64,000 nt of DNA, from contig NC_016588.1 of NCBI RefSeq assembly GCF_000283655.1, positions 1 to 64,000 on the forward strand. The letters run 5' to 3'. Below, one piece after another: positions 44,422 to 53,315 of this stretch (the first letter of the stretch is position 1; every line of letters starts with the position of its first letter). This DNA comes from Azospirillum lipoferum 4B. GTDB taxonomy: Bacteria > Pseudomonadota > Alphaproteobacteria > Azospirillales > Azospirillaceae. Made by a program: the position numbers and the translations under genes. The notes beneath the pieces were generated by a model. That model was not told where the DNA came from. It saw nothing but the letters and a program-made list of their open reading frames with translations, and searched no databases.

Positions 44422-45492
44422 TTAGAACGGACCCTTGAACTGTGCCTGATAGGCCAGCCGCGCGTGTTCGGGATCCGGGCGCCAGGGCGAGCCGTTCGGG
44501 CGGGCCATGGCATAGGCCGCCTCGGCGATGGTCGAGGGGTTGGGGTAGAAATGCTGTTCCAGCGCCGGCGTGGTCGGGCAGGTGGTGGGGGCGAAGCCCA
44601 TGCGGCGGATCTGCAGCGGCCCGGAGCCGCCCAGACGTTCCGACACCTGGGAGGCGATCTCGGCACTGGCGCCGCAGTTGATCCAGCTGTTGTCGACCAC
44701 CAGCAGCCGGCGGGTGCGGGCCACGGAGTCCACGATGGTATCGATGTCCAGCGGAACCAGCGTGATCGGGTCGATCAGGTCCACGCCGACATCCACCTCG
44801 CGCAGCAGCTCGGCGGCGCGCAGGCATTCGATCGCCATGTTCGACACGCCGACGACGGTGATGTCCCCGCCCTCCAGCATGCGGCGGGCCCGGCCGAACT
44901 CGACCGTGTAGGGGGCCTCAGGCACCGGCGCCTCGGTCGGATAGAGCAGGCGGTGCTCCATGAAGATGACCGGGTTGTCGTCGCGGATGGCCGCGATCAT
45001 GCAGCCCTTGGCGTCATAGGCGTTGGACGGCGCCACCACCTTCAGCCCCGGCACATGCATGAACATCGAATGCAGGCCTTGGGAATGCTGCGCGCCCTGG
45101 CCCCAGGACTTGCCGATCATCGACCGGGCGACCATCGGCACCTTGACGGCACCGCCATACATGTAATGGGCCTTGGCCGCCATGTTGACGAGCTGGTTCA
45201 TGCACAGCAGCAGGAAATCCATGCGGATGTGGACATGGATCGGCCGCATCCCGGCCATGGCGGCGCCGATGGCGACGCCGGTCATCGCGTCTTCCGACAA
45301 GGGCGTGGTGAAGATGCGCTCCGGCCCGAAGCGCTCCAGCAGGCCACGGGTCGACCCCTGGATCGCCTTGTGGTCGTCGACGTCGAGACCGAAGACGAAG
45401 ACGCTCTCGTCGCGCGCCATTTCCTGGGATACGGCCTCGGCCAGGGCGTCGACGTAGCGGAGCTGGCGCGTCGCGGCGTTAGGCGAAGACAT
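44422..45492 (-). CDS. Alpha-ketoacid dehydrogenase/transketolase-like E1 beta subunit
   Basis: A 356-aa protein of the pyruvate dehydrogenase E1 beta/transketolase C-terminal family: ETxxxxx-type FTTPLSEDAMTGVAIGAA, PIHVHIRMDFLLLCMNQLVN, VPMVARSMIGKSWGQGAQHS, and a transketolase-C domain (LLVVDNSWINCGASAEIASQ). It overlaps E1 alpha by 14 bases. No E2 or E3 gene is near, so it is unlikely to serve energy metabolism. E1-like pairs attach two-carbon units to keto-sugars in some antibiotic pathways (as proposed for AviB1/AviB2 in avilamycin). Here it follows a gene set that can make a 4-keto-3,6-dideoxy sugar. Confidence 0.87.
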   Translation of the reverse strand: MSSPNAATRQLRYVDALAEAVSQEMARDESVFVFGLDVDDHKAIQGSTRGLLERFGPERIFTTPLSEDAMTGVAIGAAMAGMRPIHVHIRMDFLLLCMNQLVNMAAKAHYMYGGAVKVPMVARSMIGKSWGQGAQHSQGLHSMFMHVPGLKVVAPSNAYDAKGCMIAAIRDDNPVIFMEHRLLYPTEAPVPEAPYTVEFGRARRMLEGGDITVVGVSNMAIECLRAAELLREVDVGVDLIDPITLVPLDIDTIVDSVARTRRLLVVDNSWINCGASAEIASQVSERLGGSGPLQIRRMGFAPTTCPTTPALEQHFYPNPSTIAEAAYAMARPNGSPWRPDPEHARLAYQAQFKGPF

Positions 45493-46435
45493 GACGGTAC
45501 AGCTCCTCGGCGGCGGGGAAGGGGCTTTGCTCGGCGAAGGCGACGGCGGCGTCGATGGCGGCCTGGGCTTCCGCCTCGATGGCGGCGCGTTCCGCCTCCG
45601 GCAGCAGGGCGGCGATGCGCGGCACTTCGTCGCGGGCTTCCCACGGCTCCATTTCCGTCCGCGGACGGTAGCCCTGGTCGTAATCCTCGTTCGGGCCGAC
45701 ATGCTCGCGCCAGCGGTAGGCGTGGCATTCGATCAGCGCCGGCCCTTCGCCGCGGCGCAGCTTGTCCACCAGCTCGGCCGCGGTGTCGCGGACCTCGAAC
45801 AGGTCGCCGGACGTGATCTTGCGCGCATCGATGCCGAAGGTGGCCACCCGCTCGCAGAAGCGGTCGGTCGCCCAGCGCTTCGACTGCGGCTCGTGGATGG
45901 CGTAGAAGTTGTTCTCGCAGACGAACAGGATCGGCAGCTTATGCAGCGCCGCGAAGTTCAGCGTCTCATAGAAGCAGCCCTCCTCCGACGCGCCGTCGCC
46001 GAAGAAGGCGACGACGACCCGGTCGGTCTTCTGCCGCTTCAGGGCGAGGGCGTAGCCGGCGGCGATCGGGATCGTCGTGCCGACCACGGCGGAGGCGCCG
46101 AGCACATTGGCCTTGGTGTCGATCAGATGCATGGATCCGCCGCGTCCGGCGGCGCTGCCGGTCGCCTTGCCGTACATCTCGGCCATCATCGCGGCCGGAT
46201 CGCCGCCCTTCGCCAGATAGGCGGCATGTCCCCGGTAGGTGCCCGACACGGCATCGTCCGGCCGCAGAACGTCGCAGACGCCGACCGAGATGAATTCCTG
46301 GCCGATGGAGAGGTGCACCGGGCTCTTGATCCTGTCCGAAGGGTAGATCGCAGCCACCCGCTCTTCGTAATGGCGGATGAAGTAGAGGGAGCGGTACAGC
46401 CTAGCGATGGTCTCCGGGGTATACTGGGATGTCAT
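45479..46435 (-). CDS. Alpha-ketoacid dehydrogenase E1 alpha-like, thiamine-diphosphate-dependent
   Basis: A 318-aa protein with the ThDP-binding motif GDG (146-148) ending NN (175-176), preceded by GTTIPIAAGYALALKRQ, and the E1 alpha-type AGRGGSMHLIDTKAN and TYRGHAAYLAKGGDP. The two subunits form the alpha2beta2 active site. The ATG at 46435 is preferred because the frame upstream lacks family similarity. Being first in the minus-strand set with the ColD-like gene downstream, it suggests acyl (two-carbon) transfer to a sugar. An alternative is an acetoin or branched-chain dehydrogenase E1, but partner genes are missing. Confidence 0.88.
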   Translation of the reverse strand: MTSQYTPETIARLYRSLYFIRHYEERVAAIYPSDRIKSPVHLSIGQEFISVGVCDVLRPDDAVSGTYRGHAAYLAKGGDPAAMMAEMYGKATGSAAGRGGSMHLIDTKANVLGASAVVGTTIPIAAGYALALKRQKTDRVVVAFFGDGASEEGCFYETLNFAALHKLPILFVCENNFYAIHEPQSKRWATDRFCERVATFGIDARKITSGDLFEVRDTAAELVDKLRRGEGPALIECHAYRWREHVGPNEDYDQGYRPRTEMEPWEARDEVPRIAALLPEAERAAIEAEAQAAIDAAVAFAEQSPFPAAEELYRHVFA

Positions 46436-47009
46436 TGATACGGATCCCGCGAAGAGATGAAGAGGGGCCACGATCCAGTCGCGATGATGAGGCTGCACGC
46501 AAAGACCTTTTGCCGAAGGTCGAAGGCACGCCGCCGGATCCCACGCCACATCGAATAGCATACGCCAAAGGCCACATGCTTTTACCCCGCCATTCCGCAA
46601 TGAATCAAGGGTTCCTGCAGGACCGCCATTTGTCCGGTAAATAATCCATTGCCATCGTCACTGGACGATATCCCAGGTGGGGAAGGCCTGTTACGGCGTT
46701 ATAATATGGGAATATGTGAGTATGTGGGGCGGCCGGCTCCATAGGTCGCTGATTTTCAGGATTTTCCCCCTTTCCCGTTGGGCCGACACTTCTTTCAGCG
46801 TCATCCCCGCGAAGGCGGGGATCCAGGCTTACCCATTGGTTCTGCTTGGAAAACCCTGGATCCCCGCCTTCGCGGGGATGACGGTCGACAAGAGATGCGC
46901 TTGGCTTCGACAGCAAGCGAACCCGTAAGTCAGCGCCTATGGACGGCCGGATCCGATCTTCCAGCCCGGCCGGCCCCATATGCCCTTCCGGATAACGATG
47001 CTACGGCGA
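46436..47009. other. Intergenic region with a palindromic repeat element
   Basis: About 570 bases between the E1 alpha start and the end of the epimerase gene. It carries the nested inverted repeat at 46799-46883 and moderately AT-rich stretches near 46640-46760, where the E1 alpha promoter (minus strand) may lie. No convincing open reading frame or RNA gene was recognised. Confidence 0.6.
46799..46883. repeat. REP/MITE-like nested inverted repeat
   Basis: Two perfect 29-base arms (46799-46827, CGTCATCCCCGCGAAGGCGG continuing, and 46855-46883) face each other across 27 bases. Each arm contains its own small palindrome, ATCCCCGC-GAAG-GCGGGGAT. The core CATCCCCGCGAAGGCGGGGATCC resembles intergenic repeat elements widespread in proteobacterial genomes. 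It can form a long hairpin and may attenuate transcription or bind proteins. Confidence 0.88.
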
Positions 47010-47957
47010 TCAGACGACGTTGCCGTAGACCGCGTTTCGGATCATGCGATAGCCCTTGATCAACTCCTGGATGCCGTCATCCAGCGAGAAGGCCGGCTTG
47101 TAGCCCGTCGCCTCGATCCGTTCGTTGGAGACGATGTAATCGCGCTTGTCCGGATCCTCGCCGATCGGCGCCTCCAGGAAGACGAACTTCGGCAGGTGCT
47201 TGTGGATCCGCTCGCACAGCTCCCACTTCGACAGGTTGGCGTCGGACAGGCCCACATTGTAGGGGCGGCCCTGCATCGTCTCGAAATTCTCCAGCCCGTG
47301 CAGGAAGGCGCGGGCCACGTCGCGGACATGGATGTAGTTGCGCTTGAAGTGCGGCTCGAACAGCACCACGGCGCGGTCGTTGACGGCGCGGTAGACGAAG
47401 TCGTTGACCAGCAGGTCGATGCGCATGCGCGGCGCCATGCCGAACACGGTGGCCAGACGGAAGCTGATCGAGTTGCCGCGGTCCAGCACCGCCTTCTCGG
47501 CCTCGACCTTGGTCCGGCCATAGAGCGAGATCGGATTCAGCGGGCTGTCTTCGGTGCAGAACTTGCCCTGTTCCCCGACCCCGTAGCCGGAGTTGGTGAC
47601 CGGCATCACCAGGCGCTGCGACGGCGACAGGATCCTGGTGAGGGTGACCACCGCGTCGCGGTTGATGGTCTCGGCCCCGATCTTGTCGGCGTCGCACAGC
47701 GGGGCGCCCACCAGCGCCGCCAGCGGGATGACGACGTCGGCGGTCTTCGTCAGGCTGCGCAGGGTGGCTTCGTCACGGGCGTCGCCGCGGACCAGATCGA
47801 ATTTCGGATGGGCGCAGACATGGCTCAGCGACGCCTGGCGGAACATGAAGCTGTCGAGCACGGTTACCGAATGGCCGGCGTCGAGCAGCGCCGGGACCAT
47901 GATCGAGCCGAGATAGCCGGCACCGCCGGTGACGAGGATGTTCAGAGACTGGGACAT
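47010..47957 (-). CDS. NAD-dependent epimerase/dehydratase (extended SDR)
   Basis: A 315-aa extended short-chain dehydrogenase: ILVTGGAGYLGSIMVPALL (nucleotide site), PVTNSGYGVG with the catalytic Ser/Thr, and YxxxK in SLYGRTKVEAEKAV. The C-terminal half is typical of sugar-nucleotide epimerases and reductases. A GAGGT ribosome site precedes ATG 47957. It is upstream of the E1 alpha/beta and ColD-like genes on the same strand, so it may reduce or epimerise the product of that set. It is about as long as a 4-keto reductase; the exact sugar is unknown. Confidence 0.88.
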   Translation of the reverse strand: MSQSLNILVTGGAGYLGSIMVPALLDAGHSVTVLDSFMFRQASLSHVCAHPKFDLVRGDARDEATLRSLTKTADVVIPLAALVGAPLCDADKIGAETINRDAVVTLTRILSPSQRLVMPVTNSGYGVGEQGKFCTEDSPLNPISLYGRTKVEAEKAVLDRGNSISFRLATVFGMAPRMRIDLLVNDFVYRAVNDRAVVLFEPHFKRNYIHVRDVARAFLHGLENFETMQGRPYNVGLSDANLSKWELCERIHKHLPKFVFLEAPIGEDPDKRDYIVSNERIEATGYKPAFSLDDGIQELIKGYRMIRNAVYGNVV

Positions 47958-48323
47958 GATATGACCTCTACCGACAAGACGGAGCAGCCGCCGTCAGCGG
48001 CACGGGGCACGCGGCGAGCGGCGGGATAGGCGGACGGCGCTGGGCCGGTCGGAAGCCGGCGAAGCCAACGGAACGAGCCGCGGCATTGGTAGTCCGGCAA
48101 CCGTTGAGGGCGCAAGGCTTGTGTGGGCACCGGCACCTGCCGGCGCGGGCAGGCGTCCGCGTCCGGTCAACGCACCTCTCCGGCCCCGTCGCGGCATGCC
48201 TCGGCATGCCAGGACATGTGGCGGCATGAGGCCTGGACGGGCGGAAAGACGCCGTGATAGGTGGATCGTCCCCACTCCCGGCTCACCCCCGGCCCACCCC
48301 CGACATAGAACGCGCATCGCCCC
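47958..48323. other. Divergent intergenic region
   Basis: About 365 bases between the epimerase and the HddC-GmhB gene. GC-rich throughout. It contains the palindrome GGCATGCC twice (48193-48200 and 48203-48210) followed by similar GGCATG steps, possibly a protein-binding site or a small slippage tract. Promoters for both flanking genes are expected here but no clear motif was found. Confidence 0.45.
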
Positions 48324-49595
48324 ATGAGCATGCCCACCCCCGCCCCCGCCGACAATTCCGCCCTGCCGCCGCTTCCCCGCCAATGCGTCATCCTGGTCGG
48401 CGGCCTCGGCACCCGGCTGGGGGACCGCACGCGCCTGACGCCGAAGCCCCTGCTGGAGGTGGCGGGCAAGCCCTTCCTCGATCACCTGATCGGCAACCTC
48501 GCCCGTTTCGGCTTCGAGCGGGTGCTGCTGCTGGGCGGTTACCGGGGCGAGGTGCTGCGCGACTATTGCGCTGCGGCGGCCACGGAGGATGGCCGGTCGA
48601 GCCGCTTCGGCGTTGCGCTCTCCTGCCTGATCGAGGGGGAGCCGGCCGGCACCGGCGGCGCCCTGGTCCAGGCCGGCGACGCCCTGGACGAGCGCTTCCT
48701 GCTGCTGAACGGCGATTCCTTCTTCGACATCAACTATCTGGATCTGACGGCGCCGCTCGGCGACGGGATGCTGGCGCGGGTGGCGCTGCGCCGGGTGGAG
48801 GATGCGGCGCGCTACGGCGCCGTCCGCCTGGAGGGCGAGCGGATCCGCGCCTTCGCCGAACGGCCGGAGCAGGGGGGCGAGGGTCTCATCAACGGCGGCA
48901 TCTATTGGATGGACCGCCGCATCCTCGACCATATTCCAGCCGGCCCCTGCTCGCTGGAGCGCGACGTGCTGCCCGGGCTGGCCGAACGGGGCGAGTTGGC
49001 CGGGCGCTGCTATGACGGCGCCTTCATCGACATCGGCATTCCCCAGGATCTGGCGCGGGCCGATGCTCTCGCGGCCGAATGGCACCGGCGTCCGGCCGCC
49101 TTCCTCGACCGCGACGGGGTGCTGAACCGCGATCACGGCTATGTCCACCACCGGGGCCATTTCGAGTGGGTCGACGGGGCGATGGAGGCCGTCAAGCTGC
49201 TGAACGATCGCGGCTATTACGTCTTCCTCATCACCAACCAGGCGGGCGTCGCCCACGGCCATTATGACGAGGAGGCGATCCACGCCCTCCATGGCTGGAT
49301 GCGGGAGGAGTTGCGCCGCAACGGCGCCCATCTCGACGATGTCCGCTATTGCCCCTACCACCCGGAGGGGGCGGTGGAGCGCTATCGCCGCGTTTCGGAC
49401 TGGCGCAAGCCGGAGGCGGGCATGCTGCGCGACCTGATGGCGCATTGGCCGGTGGACCGCACTGCCAGCTTCGTCATCGGCGACCGCGACACCGACATGG
49501 CGGCGGCGCGGGCCACCGGCATTCCGGGCCACCTCTTCACCGGCGGCAACCTGCTGGAGCGCGTGCGCGCCATTCTGGGTGAGCACGGGGGCTGA
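48324..49595 (+). CDS. Fusion: heptose-1-phosphate guanylyltransferase (HddC-like) and heptose bisphosphatase (GmhB-like)
   Basis: A 423-aa two-domain protein. Residues ~20-250 are a nucleotidyltransferase (VILVGGLGTRL, TPKPLLEVAGKPFL, LLLNGDSFFDIN). Residues ~255-420 are a HAD phosphatase with FLDRDGVLNRD (catalytic Asp near 262 and 264), LITNQAGVAHG, KPEAGML and VIGDRDTDMAAA, the GmhB/HisB-N type. GmhB enzymes bind zinc through a CxH and a later CxC; here CPYHPEG keeps the first pair but the second is lost (SDW before RKP). The fusion would carry out the third and fourth steps of GDP-D-glycero-D-manno-heptose synthesis. Start ATG 48324 or 48330. GDP as nucleotide is inferred from HddA. Confidence 0.85.
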   Translation: MSMPTPAPADNSALPPLPRQCVILVGGLGTRLGDRTRLTPKPLLEVAGKPFLDHLIGNLARFGFERVLLLGGYRGEVLRDYCAAAATEDGRSSRFGVALSCLIEGEPAGTGGALVQAGDALDERFLLLNGDSFFDINYLDLTAPLGDGMLARVALRRVEDAARYGAVRLEGERIRAFAERPEQGGEGLINGGIYWMDRRILDHIPAGPCSLERDVLPGLAERGELAGRCYDGAFIDIGIPQDLARADALAAEWHRRPAAFLDRDGVLNRDHGYVHHRGHFEWVDGAMEAVKLLNDRGYYVFLITNQAGVAHGHYDEEAIHALHGWMREELRRNGAHLDDVRYCPYHPEGAVERYRRVSDWRKPEAGMLRDLMAHWPVDRTASFVIGDRDTDMAAARATGIPGHLFTGGNLLERVRAILGEHGG

Positions 49596-49614
49596 AGCCC
49601 CCTGGGGTGAAAAC

Positions 49615-49637
49615 GGGGGCTGGGCGCCCCCTTTTCC
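49615..49637 (+). terminator. Rho-independent terminator after the HddC-GmhB gene
   Basis: A perfect stem GGGGGC/GCCCCC (49615-49620 and 49626-49631) with a five-base loop is followed by TTTTCCC, 19 bases after the stop codon. An overlapping second hairpin (AGCCCCC with GGGGGCT) could add to it. Convergent with the GT41 gene ending at 49654. Confidence 0.75.
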
Positions 49638-49653
49638 CTTCAGCCGGCTTTCG

Positions 49654-51693
49654 TCAGCCCGCCGGCAGGATAAAGCCCTGCGGCGGCCGGCCGGCGCCGT
49701 GCAGCGACCACATGACCTGATAGGCGCGTTCCAGGTTGCGGGTGAAGCGGTGGCTGTCGAACAGCGGCACCGTCATCCGCCCGTCCTCCAGCCGTTTGCG
49801 CAAGGCCGCTCGCCGTCCGGGATCGCCGGCGAGCGCCACCGCCATCTCCTCATACTCGGCCAGCGAGCGGGTGACGGTGTCGGGCAGGCCGGCGGCGTTC
49901 AGCAGGCTGGCCGCCACCCGCGAGGCGAAGGTGCCGCCCAGGCAGGTCACCACCGGACAGCCCGCCCACAGCGCGTCGCTGGTGGTGGTGTGGCCGGTGT
50001 AGGGCAGGGTGTCGAGCGCCAGATCGGCCACCCGGTAGCGGGCGATGTGGTCCGGCAGCGGGCGGGGCGGGGCGAAGACCAGCCGGGCCGGATCGACGCC
50101 CTGGGCCTGGGCCGACGCCGTCAGGTTGGCGGCCGCCAGCGGGTTGGCCTCGAACAGCCACAGCACCGATCCCGGCACGCGCTTCAGGATGCGCATCCAC
50201 AGGGCGAACATGGCGGGGCTGATCTTGTAGGCGGTGTTGAAGGCGGCGAAGACGACGCCGTCCGCCGGCAGGCCGCACTCGGCGCGGGACGGCACCCGGT
50301 CCGGCAGCGGACGGCGGCGGTCGTTGATCTGGTAGGCGTCGGGCAGGATCGCCAGCCGCTCGGCATAGAAGGGCTGGTGCTCCGGCGGGGTGACGAAGCG
50401 GTCGCCGATCACATAATCCATGTGCGGACAGCCGATGGTGCCGGGATAGCCCAGGTAACTGACCTCGATCGGTGCCAGCCGGCGCGACAGCAGGTCGAGC
50501 CGGGTCTGCTTCGTGTAGCCCTTCAGGTCGACCATGATGTCGACGCCGTCGTCGGCCATGCGGCGGGCGACGGCATCGAGCGGCACGCTGCGGATGTCGC
50601 GGAAATGGTCGAAGGCCTGGACCAGCCGTTTGCGCATCGCGCTGCCGTCGTCGGGTCCGTAGGAATAGGCCAGCACCTCGAACCGCTCGCGGTCATGCAG
50701 CTCGAACAGCTCGGCCGCCAGATAGGCGGTGGCGTGCTCGTGGAAATCGGCCGAGACATAGGCGATGCGCAGCCGGCCGTCGCGTCGCGGATCCGGCCGC
50801 GCCGGCATCGGCACCGACGAGGCGCGCTTGATCAGCCGGTCGAAGAACATCCGGGCGGCGCGGTCCTGCTGGGCCGGCGTGGTATCGATCGACAGGGCGG
50901 CGAGCGGGATGACCACGCCGACGTCGCGGTCGATGGTGTCCGTCACCATCCGGCAAAGACGGTCGTAGTCGGTCCAGGCGCACAGCGTCTGCTTGAGATA
51001 CAGGTGATAGCACAGCGCCTCGGTCTTGGCCGGGGTCAGCGCCACCGCCCGCTCGTAGGCCGTGTGCGCCTCGGCGAAGCGTCCCAGCTCGCGCAGGACA
51101 TGGGCATAGCCCAGCATCGCCTCGCCATGGGCGGGATCGGCGATCAGCGCCCGGCGCAGCGCGCGCTCGGCCTCCGCCACGCGATGGCCTTCGCGCAGGG
51201 CCACGCCGAGGTTGGCGGCGGCGAGCGCGTCGATCGGCCGCAGCCGCAGCGCGCGGGCGAAGTCGGTTGCCGCCCCGTCGCGGTCGCCCAGCGTCAGCCG
51301 GGCCGAACCGCGGTTGATGTAGCCTTCCGCTGCGGCGGGCCCCAGCAGGACGCAACGGTCGTGCGCCGCCAGCGCCTCTCCCATGCGGCCCAGCGACTGC
51401 AGCACGGTCCCGAGATTGCCGTGGCTGTCGGCAAGGTCGGACCGGACGGAGATCGCCTGCCGCAGGATGCTTTCCGCCTCCTGCGGCCGGTTCTGCATCA
51501 TCACCGACACGCCCAGCAGCTGGAGGATCTCGCCCTGGTTGGGAACGGCATTCAGGATCGCCCGGCACAGCCGCTCGGCTTCCGCGGCCCGGCCGGCCCG
51601 GAAATGGTCGAGCGCCAGCCGCGCCGCCTCGGTGAGGGTCATGGTCCCCGGGGGCGGTGCGGAGGGTGCGGCGGAGGCCGTTCCGGCGGTCAT
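49654..51693 (-). CDS. TPR protein with GT41 (SPINDLY-like) glycosyltransferase domain, second copy
   Basis: A 679-aa protein: about seven TPR units (residues ~20-250), then a GT41 catalytic part with LRIAYVSADFHEHATAYLAA, VDLKGYTKQTRLDLLSRRL, VSYLGYPGTIGCPHMDYVI, FAAFNTAYKISPAMFALW and LPYTGHTTTSDALWAGCP. It starts at ATG 51693, overlapping the stop of the upstream gene (ATGA), so the two TPR transferases are coupled. The donor-binding loop differs from the 9494 protein, so different specificity is likely. The cytoplasmic protein glycosylation role is inferred from the family. Confidence 0.9.
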   Translation of the reverse strand: MTAGTASAAPSAPPPGTMTLTEAARLALDHFRAGRAAEAERLCRAILNAVPNQGEILQLLGVSVMMQNRPQEAESILRQAISVRSDLADSHGNLGTVLQSLGRMGEALAAHDRCVLLGPAAAEGYINRGSARLTLGDRDGAATDFARALRLRPIDALAAANLGVALREGHRVAEAERALRRALIADPAHGEAMLGYAHVLRELGRFAEAHTAYERAVALTPAKTEALCYHLYLKQTLCAWTDYDRLCRMVTDTIDRDVGVVIPLAALSIDTTPAQQDRAARMFFDRLIKRASSVPMPARPDPRRDGRLRIAYVSADFHEHATAYLAAELFELHDRERFEVLAYSYGPDDGSAMRKRLVQAFDHFRDIRSVPLDAVARRMADDGVDIMVDLKGYTKQTRLDLLSRRLAPIEVSYLGYPGTIGCPHMDYVIGDRFVTPPEHQPFYAERLAILPDAYQINDRRRPLPDRVPSRAECGLPADGVVFAAFNTAYKISPAMFALWMRILKRVPGSVLWLFEANPLAAANLTASAQAQGVDPARLVFAPPRPLPDHIARYRVADLALDTLPYTGHTTTSDALWAGCPVVTCLGGTFASRVAASLLNAAGLPDTVTRSLAEYEEMAVALAGDPGRRAALRKRLEDGRMTVPLFDSHRFTRNLERAYQVMWSLHGAGRPPQGFILPAG

Positions 51694-53243
51694 CGCCCGC
51701 CCTCCGGGGCGGAGAGCGCCGCCACTTCCGCTGCCACATCGGCCGTCACCCTGGCCATCACCTCGGCCCAGTCGTTGGACGTCGCCTGACGGAACAGGCG
51801 CATGGTCGGATACCAGGGGCTGTCGAGCCGGTCGCGCATCCAGCGCCAGTCGGCGAACCATTTCAGCACCACCCAGGTCGGCCGCCCCATGGCGCCGGCG
51901 AGATGGCAGACCGAGGTGTCGCAGGTGATGACCAGATCGAGGTTGGCCATCACCGCGGCGGTGTCGAGGAAGGCGTCCGGGCCGGCGTCGAAATCCGCCC
52001 CCAGTTCGGTCACCGCCACCCGGTCGCGCAGCCGCTCCAGGTGATCGAGGCCCGACACCTTCTGCAGGCTGTAGAGCCGGACGCCGGGCAGCCGGCCCAT
52101 CGCCTCGAAGCACTCCAGCGGGATCGACTTGCCGGTCTCGTTGCCGTGCCAGTTGATGCCGACGCGCAAGGCCGGGCGCTCGCCGCCCTCCAGCCGGTCC
52201 AGCCGCTCCGCCCAGCGGGCCGCCAGCTCCGGTTCGGCCCGGATATAGGGCACGCCGCCGGGAACATTGTCCGGCGTGGTGCCCAGCCGGTGCATCAGGC
52301 TCATCAGCGAGACGTGGTAGTCGTAGGCCGGCAGCGGCTCGCCGAAGGCGAACAGCCCGTCCAGGTCGGGGGCGGTCGACAGCACGCGCTTCAGCGCCGG
52401 CTGGCATTCGTAGAGCACCCGCGCGCCCATCCGCTTCAGCACGCCGGCATAGCGGATATACTGGAAGGAATCGCCCAGCCCCTGCTCGAAATGCACCAGC
52501 AGGGTCTTGCCCGCCAGCGGCTGGCCCTGCCACAGCACGCCCGGCATGTTGCGCTTGCGCCAGACCCCCTGCTCCAGCCGGCCTTCGTAGGCGACGGTGC
52601 CGTTGGGATAGTCGCCGGCCATCAGCAGGCAGGTGCCGAGATTCTTGCGGTATTCCGGCTTGCCGACGTCGATGGCGAGCGCGCGGCGGTAGTTCAGCGC
52701 CGCCTCCGGCGGATGGCCGAGGCTGAGATTGACGGCGCCGAGATTGTTGTAGTTGACGGCCACGTCCGGCTCGGCGGCAAGCGCAAGCCGGTAGGTGGCG
52801 CGCGCCCGTTCTCCGTCGCCGGTGAACATGAACAGGTTGCCGAGGGTCAGCAGTGCGCCCGGATAATCCGGCTTCTGGCGAGCCAGTTCCCGGAAGGCGA
52901 CCAGCGCATGGTCGAAGTTGCGCTGGTCCATCAGGATGCCGCCCAGCGCGTTCAGCACGTCCGGATAGGCGGAACGCAGGCGCAGCGCCTGGCGCAGCGG
53001 CTCCATCGCCTCCTCCGGCCGGCCGGCGGCACGCAGGCAGAGGCCGAGGTTGCCGTGCAGGGTGGCGACGCCGGGATGCTCTTCGGCCAGTCGGCGGAAG
53101 GTCGCGGCCGCTTCGTCGAAGCGGCCGGCCTGGAACAGGACGGCGGCGCCGTTGAAGGCCTCGATGAAGGCCGGTGAGAACTCGGAAATGGCAACCCCCA
53201 ACGCTTCGCCCGACTGCCTGCCGCACGGATGGATCCGCCGCAT
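51690..53243 (-). CDS. TPR protein with GT9-like glycosyltransferase domain
   Basis: A 517-aa protein. About seven TPR units (residues ~30-230) precede a domain with LLVHFEQGLGDSFQYIRYA, VGINWHGNETGKSIPLECF and LVITCDTSVCHLAGAMGRP, the EQGLGDxxQ and DT-H-A-G features of GT9 heptosyltransferase-fold proteins fused to TPRs. With a GDP-heptose pathway in the window, heptose transfer is an attractive guess. The start is uncertain: ATG 53243 has no ribosome site; TTG 53201 just before the conserved VAISEFSPAF is the alternative. The downstream GT41 gene overlaps by four bases. Confidence 0.83.
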   Translation of the reverse strand: MRRIHPCGRQSGEALGVAISEFSPAFIEAFNGAAVLFQAGRFDEAAATFRRLAEEHPGVATLHGNLGLCLRAAGRPEEAMEPLRQALRLRSAYPDVLNALGGILMDQRNFDHALVAFRELARQKPDYPGALLTLGNLFMFTGDGERARATYRLALAAEPDVAVNYNNLGAVNLSLGHPPEAALNYRRALAIDVGKPEYRKNLGTCLLMAGDYPNGTVAYEGRLEQGVWRKRNMPGVLWQGQPLAGKTLLVHFEQGLGDSFQYIRYAGVLKRMGARVLYECQPALKRVLSTAPDLDGLFAFGEPLPAYDYHVSLMSLMHRLGTTPDNVPGGVPYIRAEPELAARWAERLDRLEGGERPALRVGINWHGNETGKSIPLECFEAMGRLPGVRLYSLQKVSGLDHLERLRDRVAVTELGADFDAGPDAFLDTAAVMANLDLVITCDTSVCHLAGAMGRPTWVVLKWFADWRWMRDRLDSPWYPTMRLFRQATSNDWAEVMARVTADVAAEVAALSAPEGGR

Positions 53244-53315
53244 GGAACCGCGGCTTCTTACCCCAAGAGCCCGGCAGGCGGCAATAAAGGGCTGCCCTGT
53301 TCAGCCTCCGCGGGA

